Assembly: GCA_024276995.1 (NCBI GenBank)
Contig: JAJRWB010000035.1
Location: 1 to 47,879 of the forward strand
DNA: 47,879 nt
From: Candidatus Eiseniibacteriota bacterium
GTDB lineage: Bacteria; Orphanbacterota; Orphanbacteria; Orphanbacterales; Orphanbacteraceae
Reading direction: 5' to 3'
Every line of letters starts with the position of its first letter. Position 1 is the stretch's first letter. The translations under genes and the position numbers were made by a program. Positions 35,243 through 42,926 of this stretch are shown here, in pieces. The notes beneath the pieces were generated by a model. It saw nothing but the letters and a program-made list of their open reading frames with translations, had not been told where the DNA came from and made no database searches.

Positions 35243-37894
35243 TTACTTCACGAGAACCATCTTCCGCGTCACCGATTCGCCGTCCGCCCTCAACCGCAGG
35301 AAGTAAACTCCCCCTGAAAGGGTCGAGCCGTTGTCGTCCTTTCCGTCCCAGTGGAGGGTATGGCCGCCCGCTTCCCGGTTTTCCCCCGGGAAAGCGCGCA
35401 CGCGACGGCCCGCGACGTCGTAGATCGCGATTTCCACGAACCCGGGCGACGCGAGGGTGTACTCGATGTCGGTGGAGGGGTTGAATGGATTCGGCGAGTT
35501 CCCGGCGGCGATGACCGCTCCGCCGGCGGCGAACAGCTCTTCCGCCCGTTCGTACGGGATCGCATCGACGATGGGACCCTTGAAGAAAGTAAGCCTTTCC
35601 CCCATCCCTTTCCGGAAGATCAGGCCGCGCGCGATGGCGCGTCCGTACGCATCCGCCCGGCCGTTTCCGCTCGCCAAGAGGACACCCGTCGCTTCGTCGG
35701 TGAGGGTCCAGCGGAAGTTCCCCCTCGGCGGGATGCCGAATTTCCCACCGGGCGCAGGTCCGACATCGACGGTGAGGCTTTCCGGAAACACCGCGCCGTA
35801 CGATCCCTCCGGAGGCGCATCGGGAATGAAGAGCGTGATCCCCCACTTCCGCCCGGTGTCGGTGATCGTTTCGCTCCCCCATGATAGGAAGGCGTTCATC
35901 TTCCCTTCCACGGCAACATCGAAATCATCGTCCGTCGACGCGTTAAGAAAGAAGGGAACCGTGACGCCCCGGGTGAAGAGGAGGTGGCTTTTCTGCGACT
36001 TGTCGTAACCGTACGGGTCGAGAAGCGCCACGCGCTGGGAGTGGCCATACATCCCCCATTGGAAGTTGAAGGGACGTTTCGTGTCGACCAGGGCGCGGGT
36101 GAAGCGCTTCACCTGATCCCAGCCGATGCCATCATCGTTCGTCCCGTTGGAGAAGGTGATCCACGGAGTCGCCGTCGAGCGGTGCGAGCGAAGCCACTTG
36201 TCATTGTCGTAGTAGTCCCATACCGAATACCGGTCGTTCGCCGTGATCGTCTCCCCGCCGAAACGCGCGGCGAACTCCTCGTTCGAGAAGGGGACCGCCC
36301 ATTCCTGCTCTCCCCAGGCGGCGGGGAACGACGAGGCGAAAGTCGGCGATTCCGAGGGGATATGGATGCCGACCCAGGAGATGAGATTGCTGAAGAGTTG
36401 ACCATTCCTCAGGCCGACGAGGGAGGTTCCCGCCCCTCCCATGGAAGAGCCGGAAAGGGTGATCCTATTGAGATCCACATTGTATAGAGGAGCGACGAAA
36501 TCGTAAACGAACGCCATCAGCCTGTGCATGGTGAACGGTTTCACCGATCCGGCGGCATACGATTTCAGCGTGCCGAGATTCTCATGGTAGCCGGTCCACC
36601 AATCCTGGAAGGGGAACTGGTTGCCCGCCACGAGGATGTGCCCCTGCTCGAAGGAGTACCACCAGCCGTAACCGCCGGTGAGGCTCCCCCCCCAGTTGTG
36701 GAGTGCAAGATCGACGCCCGGCTCGCTTACCGCGTAGTCGGACGAGGGCGTGACCACCAGATAGTTGAACGGGCTGCTCGGGAAGTTCGCCCGGGGAGGT
36801 GCCTCCCACTTCACATAGAAATATTGCCCCGACGAGGCGCCGTACATGAATTCCGTTGCATGCTCCTCCTTCAAGAGAAGCACCATGCCCGACCCGGGCG
36901 TTTCCACCACCGCCGCCGTGGCGTTCTCTCCCTCGGCGAGAGAGGAGAAGTCCTCGGCGCCGTCCACCGTGTGGCTTACGAAATACCAGGCGGTGTCGGT
37001 GCCGGCGCCCTCGTAGTGATCGACATAGATCCCCGTTCCGCCGGAAGCGGCGACGCCGTCGCCGATCGGCAGGCGGTAGACCGTACCGGCGCCGTACGTG
37101 GGATAGCAGTTCCCTCCCGGCCCGGGGAGCTTGGGATTCCATCCGCTGAGCGGCTTGATCTCGTCGACCAGCCGGGAACGGAGAATCGCGTCGGCGGTGA
37201 CGATCGGCTCGTCCGAGCGGTAGATCCGGTACCTCGTTTTCTGCGCGTCGTCGAGGGCCCCGCTCGTCTGGTAGAAGAGATCGCACGGCGCCGAATCGCC
37301 GGTCAGCGGCGGATCGACTTCTTCGAAGGTGATCATCGCGTCTCCCCTGTCGAAACGCACCGCCGCACCGGTCACCTGCGCGATCGATCCGGGAAGGGGA
37401 ACGTCGCAGAGCACATCGAGAGAGAGGCGCTCCCCCATGCCGGCGCCCGGGTCGGCGATGGAGAGATAAAGCGTCGTGCCTCCTCCCTCCAGAAGAGCGC
37501 GAACCGCTGCCGTCGCATCGAATGTGCGGTAGCGGGGCGCCACGAGCGAAAGAGCGGAGCCGCCCGTGCGTATCTCCATCGTCGTGGCGGCGAGATTGTT
37601 CATGCTCACATCGACGTAATCGAAGGAAACTCCCGGATCGAAGGTCGCCCTCGCCACCGAAGCCCCGGCGATGGCCGACAGATCGACGGTGATCGTCTCC
37701 CCCGATCTCTGGAGCGCGCCCGGATGGGTTCCTCCCCCGTGATTCGTGAAACTGTGCGTCGCCGCGACGGTCGCGACGGCCGCGGCCGCACCGGTCTGTG
37801 ACGCCACGAGGACCAGACAGGCGATCACCGCCGGCGCGATCCGCAGCACCCTCCGTTTCCTTCCTTCTCTTTTCGACGATCCTTTCCGTTCCAT
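35243..37894 (-). CDS. Secreted alpha/beta-hydrolase-like protein with FlgD-Ig/T9SS-type C-terminal domain
   Basis: An 883-residue exported protein. Signal peptide (VLRIAPAVIACLVLVASQTG, then AAAAVA), then a beta-rich region up to residue ~230 that includes the fragment TTLYLSIADPGAGMGERLSL, a fibronectin-like section (RYRIYRSDEPI, TDTAWYFVSHTVDG) and an alpha/beta-hydrolase-like core. The nucleophile elbow LSGSSMGGAG has Ser484 in GxSxG; a downstream NGTNDDGIGWDQ could supply Asp and GMYGHSQRV a His. Such triads occur in secreted esterases and depolymerases; substrate unknown. The C-terminal ~85 residues form a sorting/FlgD-Ig domain: NSPNPFNPSTDIEYTL, AIYDVAGRRVR, HTLHWDGKDDNGSTLSGGVY and KMVLVK. 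Stop TAA. Likely exported and surface-attached. Confidence 0.8.
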   Translation of the reverse strand: MERKGSSKREGRKRRVLRIAPAVIACLVLVASQTGAAAAVATVAATHSFTNHGGGTHPGALQRSGETITVDLSAIAGASVARATFDPGVSFDYVDVSMNNLAATTMEIRTGGSALSLVAPRYRTFDATAAVRALLEGGGTTLYLSIADPGAGMGERLSLDVLCDVPLPGSIAQVTGAAVRFDRGDAMITFEEVDPPLTGDSAPCDLFYQTSGALDDAQKTRYRIYRSDEPIVTADAILRSRLVDEIKPLSGWNPKLPGPGGNCYPTYGAGTVYRLPIGDGVAASGGTGIYVDHYEGAGTDTAWYFVSHTVDGAEDFSSLAEGENATAAVVETPGSGMVLLLKEEHATEFMYGASSGQYFYVKWEAPPRANFPSSPFNYLVVTPSSDYAVSEPGVDLALHNWGGSLTGGYGWWYSFEQGHILVAGNQFPFQDWWTGYHENLGTLKSYAAGSVKPFTMHRLMAFVYDFVAPLYNVDLNRITLSGSSMGGAGTSLVGLRNGQLFSNLISWVGIHIPSESPTFASSFPAAWGEQEWAVPFSNEEFAARFGGETITANDRYSVWDYYDNDKWLRSHRSTATPWITFSNGTNDDGIGWDQVKRFTRALVDTKRPFNFQWGMYGHSQRVALLDPYGYDKSQKSHLLFTRGVTVPFFLNASTDDDFDVAVEGKMNAFLSWGSETITDTGRKWGITLFIPDAPPEGSYGAVFPESLTVDVGPAPGGKFGIPPRGNFRWTLTDEATGVLLASGNGRADAYGRAIARGLIFRKGMGERLTFFKGPIVDAIPYERAEELFAAGGAVIAAGNSPNPFNPSTDIEYTLASPGFVEIAIYDVAGRRVRAFPGENREAGGHTLHWDGKDDNGSTLSGGVYFLRLRADGESVTRKMVLVK

Positions 37895-37996
37895 TTCGAT
37901 TCCTCCCGTTTGACCGGTCCGTCCGAGCCGGACGTTCCGGTGTATTGTCCATTCATCCTTCCGAGTCGAAACCGGCCGGGTCGTGGCCGGAAAAAG

Positions 37997-38986
37997 TTAC
38001 CGGATCATCACCATACGGCCGCCCTTCCGTTCACCGCCGGCATCGATGGTGTAGAAGTAGACGCCGCTCGCCGCCGACTTCCCCTCTTCGCTCCGTCCGT
38101 TCCACGTCACCGTGTGACGCCCTTCGGCGAGCGGTCGTCGGTCGATCAAAACGCGTACGAGCCGTCCCCCGGCGTCATACACGTTCAGCGTCACGGACGA
38201 GGCGACGCCGAGATCGAATGCGATCACCGTTTCCGGGTTGAACGGGTTCGGCTTGTTCCCTTCGATATGAAGCGCTCCGGGAACTCCACCCTCCGGTGAC
38301 GCGGTGGCCACGGCGGTGGGGAGACGGTACTCGTCCGCTCCGATGTCGGGAGCACCCGGAGAAATCGCGTCGCAGTCGATGTCGCGGAGCCTGTCCGGAT
38401 GGGGCGTGCCCGCATCGATGGCGGCCGATCCGGCCGCCAGATGAAGATCGTCCACGGCGGGGTCGAGAAAAGCCCCTGCCGAAACGTTTTCCATGTTAGT
38501 CACCGTCGAATTGGCGGCGCCGTCGGCGCCCCGATCGAAGACGATGACGCCGCCGAGAAGGTTGTTTTCCACCGTGTTCCCGCCGCCCGAGCTGCCGGAG
38601 ATCTCGATCGACGTCCCCGGTGATGTCGCCCCGAAGAAGATCGTGTTGTTCAAAACGAGCGCACTTTCGGCAAAGGCGAGTTCGAAGGCGGGAACGTCCG
38701 CGGCGCCGCCCGATACGATGTTCCCCCGGAGGAGACCGCCCGCGTGGCCGTCGGCCGCCTCGAAGTCGCCGAGTGCCACCGACCTGTCACAACGGACGAA
38801 CACATTCCGATCGGCCGTCGTTCCCGACGAACCTTCGTGGAAAAAGAGCGCCGTCGCGGGAGATGCCGTCCCGGACGGACTCGTGATGTCGCGAAAGACG
38901 CTGTTCCGCACGATCCAGCCGGTTCCGAAGCGGACATCGATGCCGCCGCCGCCGGTGGCGGCCGGCGGGATCGTGTCGCGCTCCAC
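37997..38986 (-). CDS. C-terminal half of beta-helix protein with sorting domain (downstream of in-frame TAG)
   Basis: 329 residues in the same reading frame as the gene ending at 39026. It continues the second beta-helix module (IVRNSVFRDITSPSG, VLNNTIFFGATSPGTSI, NTVENNLLGGVIVFD), closes with the choice-of-anchor style motif GAPDIGADEY, and ends with a FlgD-Ig/T9SS-like domain (GNKPNPFNPETVIAFDL, LNVYDAGGRLVRVL, HTVTWNGRSEEGKSAASGVY). It has no signal peptide and no proper start (first candidate GTG at 38986), so alone it should not be exported. It is best read as the 3-prime part of a single ~990-codon gene interrupted by TAG at 39026-39028. Confidence 0.7.
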   Translation of the reverse strand: MERDTIPPAATGGGGIDVRFGTGWIVRNSVFRDITSPSGTASPATALFFHEGSSGTTADRNVFVRCDRSVALGDFEAADGHAGGLLRGNIVSGGAADVPAFELAFAESALVLNNTIFFGATSPGTSIEISGSSGGGNTVENNLLGGVIVFDRGADGAANSTVTNMENVSAGAFLDPAVDDLHLAAGSAAIDAGTPHPDRLRDIDCDAISPGAPDIGADEYRLPTAVATASPEGGVPGALHIEGNKPNPFNPETVIAFDLGVASSVTLNVYDAGGRLVRVLIDRRPLAEGRHTVTWNGRSEEGKSAASGVYFYTIDAGGERKGGRMVMIR

Positions 38987-39025
38987 GAGCGAGCACTCGA
39001 TGATACCGCTGCTCCCCCCCGCCGA

Positions 39026-39028
39026 CTA
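39026..39028 (-). other. In-frame TAG splitting the beta-helix gene
   Basis: The codon series reads ...GGC ACG ATC GCG TAG TCG GCG..., and coding similarity resumes in the same frame immediately after. The neighbouring module has the equivalent loop without a stop. Genes at 27857, 33442 and 42927 in this window end in TAG, so TAG is a normal stop here. It is close to a run of seven G (minus strand), but an indel there would change frame and does not explain the stop. Confidence 0.75.
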
Positions 39029-40966
39029 CGCGATCGTGCCGATCGCATCGTCCCCGGCGTTCACCACGCGGATGTTGTGGAGGAGAAGAGCGTCGATCGT
39101 GCTGTAATACGCCACCAGGGATATGGCATCCGCCGCCACGTCGCGGATCGTCAAATCGGCGAGTGTCACGTTCTCGATGTTTCGCGCACCGAAGCTGTCG
39201 AACACGAATCCGAAGTCGCTCTCGTGGTTGCCGTAGAACACGACGCGGTCACGATCGCCGCCGAGAGAGCGGATTGTCACGTTCGATGTGTACAGATGGA
39301 TGTTGCCGAAGGGAGAGTCGCCGAGGAAATACTCGCCGTCCAATAGGAAGATCGTCCGTTCCCGGTTGTCGTTGTTCGTATGGAGATTGTAGAGCAAAAC
39401 CTGAAGATCGTACGCCGATCCCACCGTATCGAGGATCGCCCCCGCCCCGGGGGCGGGAAGAGGATCGCAATCGCACAGGTCGTACGGCGGCGCCGCCTCG
39501 GGAGGCGGAAAGAGATCGCCCAGGCCGGCCGGATCGATCGGAGGTCCGTCGTATCCGCCGTCGCACGGTCCGCCGGAGAACGGCCGCCCCGCGCGTTCGT
39601 CGGCGCCGATATCGGCGTGCCCGTCGATCACGCCTTCTCCGTCGATGTCGGCGCACATCTCGTCATACATCACACCCGCGTCGACGGCGACACTCCCCGG
39701 AGCGAGATGGAGATTCCCGTTCGCCACCGAGACGAACTGTTCCGCGGTCGCGTGTTCGATGTTCGCTTCGAACCGGTTCGCCGCGCCGCTCGCGCCGCCG
39801 CGAACGATAATCGAACGGCTGATGATGTTGTTCACCACGCGGTTCGATCTCGTATTCGACCCGAGAATGTCGATGCCGCGGTCGATATCGCCGGGCGACC
39901 AGATCGTGTTGTTCGCCACCACGGCGTTCACCGTGTTCGCCAGGGCGATCCCCTCATATGAGCCGAGCGATCCTTCCGGGTTGGCGTCGGAATAGCCGAG
40001 AATCATGTTGTTCCGGATCACTCCGCCGGTGTGATCGAGAAACGCCGCGTCATGATGCGACCAGTCGCCGAAGCTGATCCCCCTGTCGCAATCGATGATC
40101 CGGTTCCGCTCCACCACAGTGCCTACGGAGTTCGACCAGACGAGTACCGCGAAGCCGCTGATCCTCCCCGATTCCGGATGGGCCCGGATGTTCCGTATCG
40201 TGTTGTACCGCACCACCCAGTGATCTCCGCCGTGGATGTCGATCCCCTGGGTGTACCACCCCTCGTCGAGATGGGTCTCGTACTCGAGGAGAGAGCATGC
40301 CACCGTGCCGCTCGAAACGGGTTTCGGGTCCGAAAGCGACTCCGGGTTCACCTTGATGAGCTGCTCCCCCGAATTGACGAAATGAACGTTGTGAACCATC
40401 ACGTTTCGCGGATGGAATTCCCCTTGCACCGAAAGAAGATGATTCGATGCGTTTTGGATCGTGATGTCCGCGAGGGTGATATTCCACAGCGTATCGAGGT
40501 GGGTGGTGTAGTCGGAAATCATGAAGGCCTTGCCCACACCCGTTCCCATTCCACCGGCATCGAAGATCACATCATCCCTGTTTCCCGTCTCCGAGCGGAT
40601 CGTGATGTCGCTTCTCCCGATCTGGATTCCGATCCCCGAGCCGGCATAGGGCGACTGACGAAGATCGTAGTAGCCGGAACGAACGAGAATGGTAGTGCTC
40701 ATCGTCGCGTCGTTGATGACGCTCTGCAGACGCGCGAGATCGTCCACAACGATGACGGTATCGCTCACGGGCGTCACGTAGTCGCACATGCCCCCGTCCC
40801 ATCTCTCTCCTCCCGGTGACTGTCCGCCCCCCCCCGTGGCAGGGAGCCGATCCGATAGGGCGACAGAATATGTAGACAACAGAATGAACAGAACAACGCG
40901 GGTAAGACCACCAATCGAACAGGCTCCCGCGCCCCCCTTCTTCGAGTGTTCCCCTCTTCCCTTCAT
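39026..40966 (-). CDS. Secreted right-handed beta-helix protein, N-terminal part
   Basis: 646 residues before an in-frame TAG. A basic N-region and hydrophobic core (VVLFILLSTYSVAL) form the signal peptide. Module 1 (residues ~50-460) is a parallel beta-helix with repeated asparagine-ladder-like strands (ITLADITIQNASNHLL, VMVHNVHFVNSGEQLI, VVRYNTIRNIRAHP, VVNNIISRSIIVRG) and ends in ADIGADERAG. A Pro/Gly/Cys-rich linker (residues ~465-510) leads into module 2, which repeats the scheme (YTSNVTIRSLGGDRDRVVFY, LLLHNIRVVNAGDDAIG). Such folds are typical of polysaccharide lyases and adhesins; no catalytic motif could be assigned. The Shine-Dalgarno is the full AAGGAGGT, 9 bases before ATG 40966 (GTG 40969 also possible). 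Confidence 0.8.
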   Translation of the reverse strand: MKGRGEHSKKGGAGACSIGGLTRVVLFILLSTYSVALSDRLPATGGGGQSPGGERWDGGMCDYVTPVSDTVIVVDDLARLQSVINDATMSTTILVRSGYYDLRQSPYAGSGIGIQIGRSDITIRSETGNRDDVIFDAGGMGTGVGKAFMISDYTTHLDTLWNITLADITIQNASNHLLSVQGEFHPRNVMVHNVHFVNSGEQLIKVNPESLSDPKPVSSGTVACSLLEYETHLDEGWYTQGIDIHGGDHWVVRYNTIRNIRAHPESGRISGFAVLVWSNSVGTVVERNRIIDCDRGISFGDWSHHDAAFLDHTGGVIRNNMILGYSDANPEGSLGSYEGIALANTVNAVVANNTIWSPGDIDRGIDILGSNTRSNRVVNNIISRSIIVRGGASGAANRFEANIEHATAEQFVSVANGNLHLAPGSVAVDAGVMYDEMCADIDGEGVIDGHADIGADERAGRPFSGGPCDGGYDGPPIDPAGLGDLFPPPEAAPPYDLCDCDPLPAPGAGAILDTVGSAYDLQVLLYNLHTNNDNRERTIFLLDGEYFLGDSPFGNIHLYTSNVTIRSLGGDRDRVVFYGNHESDFGFVFDSFGARNIENVTLADLTIRDVAADAISLVAYYSTIDALLLHNIRVVNAGDDAIGTIA

Positions 40967-40969
40967 CAC

Positions 40970-41411
40970 GTGGGACCTCCTTTTTCCATCATTGCCGATC
41001 GATCCCGCAAAACCGTCATCCTCCTCAGTGCACCATCGGTACCCTGGAAACGGAATCGCGAAGAACGCACATCGGCGATTGCATAAGATATGCCGTTGAA
41101 GATTCGCTATGTAACACTTCAGGTATACGGCGTTTATTGCGGGCCGTACCGGTGGCGGGGAAGCCTGGTTGCCGGAGTCGGGACGCGGGGAAGTGCGCCG
41201 CCTGTTCGATGAGCCACGGAGCCAACCGGCGAGGGGAATTGTACCTCAGGGGCGCTGTTTTGTAAAGAGGGAAACCGGCGCGTTTGCGGGCGATTCACCT
41301 CAAGTTCGAACGAATGAGTGACGATTGATCTGAATGGGCAGCCGTCAGGCCGCCCGCCGGAGGCGCGATCGACCGTCGTCGTCCCGGCCGGGACCGCCAA
41401 TGGAGGTATTC
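40970..41411. other. Divergent intergenic region, beta-helix gene / tail-tube-like pair
   Basis: About 440 bp without a gene. The left third (41050-41140) is AT-rich and probably carries the beta-helix promoter. The middle (41145-41230) is GC-rich with several short complementary stretches (for example GGTTGCCGG and CCAACCGGCG). Structured leader RNA is possible but no known riboswitch class fits. A weak plus-strand promoter candidate (TTGTAC 41239-41244, 16 bp, TGTAAA 41261-41266) precedes a ~140-nt leader to the first tube gene. Confidence 0.5.
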
Positions 41412-41981
41412 ATGATGAAAAGGCCGAAACCGTTCACCACCGCGGCGGCGGTTGTCGCCCTGATCGCCCTGAACGGGACGTTTCCCTCCGGCCGGTGCCC
41501 GGCCGGAGGCGGAGCGATCACGGGGGACGGATTGAAGGTGGTGGTGAAATGGGATGGAAAGGTGATCCCCGGAATCGCCCGCGTATCCGCGCTGAGACGG
41601 ACCACGGAAGTGCTCGTCCACCGTTCCGGAGGCGACCCGTCGATGTCGCGGAAATCTCCCGGTCGGTCCGATTATCCTCCGCTGGTGCTCGAAAGGGAGC
41701 GAACCACGGACACCGCTTTCGAAGAGTGGGCGAACAAGACGTGGAACTTCGGCGCCGGCCTCGGAACCGAGTCTTCGCTCAAAGATTTTCGGAAGGACGT
41801 GATCATCGAGTTCTACGACTCGGACGGCAATCTCACGTCCCGATTCCTCGTTTTCCGGTGTTGGCCCTCTGAATACGCGCCCATGGGCGATTACGGCGCG
41901 GGCGATCCGGCATCGGGCATGGAAACGCTCGTTCTGCAATACGAGGGGTGGGAGCGGGATTACTCCGCCGGCGCACCGTGA
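41412..41981 (+). CDS. Exported phage T4 gp19/tail-tube-like protein (copy A)
   Basis: A 189-residue protein: Sec-type signal peptide (MMKRPKPFTTAAAVVALIAL) and then a tail-tube (T4 gp19, Hcp-fold) domain. Family hallmarks seen: an N-terminal strand with KWDGKVIPGIARVSAL (matching FxVEIDG...GFxEVSGL), HRSGGDPSMSRKSPG (matching REGG...RKxPG), LVLERERTTD (matching LxLKRGxT), WANKTWNF, DVIIEFYDSDGN, FRCWPSEY (matching FxNAWPxKW) and ETLVLQYEGWERD (matching ETLELAHEG). GGAGG is 5 bases before ATG 41412. No sheath, baseplate or ATPase gene is near. Cys29 and Cys150 are present; Cys29 is not in a lipobox. Function unknown; export is the odd feature, as known tail tubes assemble in the cytoplasm. 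Confidence 0.8.
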   Translation: MMKRPKPFTTAAAVVALIALNGTFPSGRCPAGGGAITGDGLKVVVKWDGKVIPGIARVSALRRTTEVLVHRSGGDPSMSRKSPGRSDYPPLVLERERTTDTAFEEWANKTWNFGAGLGTESSLKDFRKDVIIEFYDSDGNLTSRFLVFRCWPSEYAPMGDYGAGDPASGMETLVLQYEGWERDYSAGAP

Positions 41982-42052
41982 ACCGCCGGCGCCCGATCGA
42001 TCTCCCGGCACCGAACCGGTCGACCGGCACGACTCGGCATGGAGGAATGGCA

Positions 42053-42646
42053 ATGTCTCAAAAACTCGCTTCGATTCTATTCGTTTCGGCGGCGCTCCTG
42101 ATCGCCGCGGCCACCACGGTGGAGGCGGCCGATTTCGCCGTGAACCCGTCACGGTTCGATCCGTATAAACAAAGCAAGTTCCGCGTGAAATGGGACGGCA
42201 AGTACGTTTCCGGAGTGTTCCGCGTGAGCGGTCTGAGCAGGACGACACAGGTCGTTTCCCACCGATCGGGAAGCGAAGTGAGCCTGGTGAGAAAGTCGCC
42301 CGGCGAGACCGGCTATGATCCGATCGTTCTCGAAAGGGGACGGACCCACGACGAGGCGTTCGAAAAATGGGCGAACAAAGTGTGGAACTTCGGTTCCGGC
42401 GCCGGCTCGGAAAGCTCCTTGGGTGATTTCCGCAAGGATATCATGATCGAACTGTACAATGAGGCGGGCCAGCTGGTGATGGCGTTAAAGGTGTATCGTT
42501 GCTGGCCGTCGAAATATGTCGCTCTCTCCGAACTGGACGCCAACGACACGCAGGTCGCCGTGGAGTCGATCACCCTCGAACATGAAGGGTGGGAGAGAGA
42601 TTATGAAATCACCGAGCCGGCGGAACCGACGTTCACCGAACCTTGA
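42053..42646 (+). CDS. Exported phage T4 gp19/tail-tube-like protein (copy B)
   Basis: A 197-residue paralogue of the preceding gene. Clear signal peptide (KLASILFVSAALLIAAATTV, then EA|AD; predicted cleavage after Ala25). The mature part reads FRVKWDGKYVSGVFRVSGLS, HRSGSEVSLVRKSPGE, IVLERGRTHDEAFEKWANKV, DIMIELYNEAGQ, YRCWPSKY, and ESITLEHEGWERDY. Residues 42-184 align with copy A without a single gap and with the same numbering; I count about 80 identical positions by eye. A Glu/Pro/Thr tail (EITEPAEPTFTEP) is unique to this copy. GGAGG lies 7 bases before ATG 42053. It starts 71 bp after copy A, on the same strand, probably co-transcribed. A tandem duplication with signal peptides kept. 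Confidence 0.83.
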   Translation: MSQKLASILFVSAALLIAAATTVEAADFAVNPSRFDPYKQSKFRVKWDGKYVSGVFRVSGLSRTTQVVSHRSGSEVSLVRKSPGETGYDPIVLERGRTHDEAFEKWANKVWNFGSGAGSESSLGDFRKDIMIELYNEAGQLVMALKVYRCWPSKYVALSELDANDTQVAVESITLEHEGWERDYEITEPAEPTFTEP

Positions 42647-42926
42647 CAGAAGAGTGCCGGACGGGAGAATCAGGATACGCGACGCGCCTCGTAGCCGATG
42701 AGAAGATCACTGCGTAAAGACTTCCATTCGATGCGAGGGAACGTTGATCCCCCCCTTTCGGACATGGAAATCGTGGAAATGTTCGAATAGGCGTTTGCCC
42801 TTCGCTCATCGAACCGTGGAGGTGCATCCGCACGCAGATCGGACGAAGCGTACCATGCTCGAAGCGGGTCACAAGCGACGGGGCGGCGAGGAAGGCCGGG
42901 AAGAAGAGCGGCGGTAAGATCGTCCG

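Noticed and set aside
39002-39026. Frameshift at the run of seven G as explanation for the split beta-helix gene
   Set aside because: Both halves are already in the same frame; an indel there would break rather than restore the frame, so a nonsense codon is the simplest reading.
41145-41230. GC-rich segment with GGGACG and GAAGCC elements resembling c-di-GMP-I or cobalamin riboswitch pieces
   Set aside because: The order and spacing of the conserved elements do not fit either class and no GCCACTG box or GEMM second stem is present.
41334-42646. Prophage or contractile injection system remnant
   Set aside because: Only tube-like genes are present; no sheath, baseplate, spike, capsid, terminase, integrase or att-like repeats were seen, and codon usage looks like that of the neighbours.
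42647-42926. Short basic open frame ending at TAG 42928-42930 (…ARKAGKKSGGKIVR)
   Set aside because: No ATG/GTG/TTG start with a ribosome binding site and no recognisable similarity; treated as noncoding, possibly a gene remnant.
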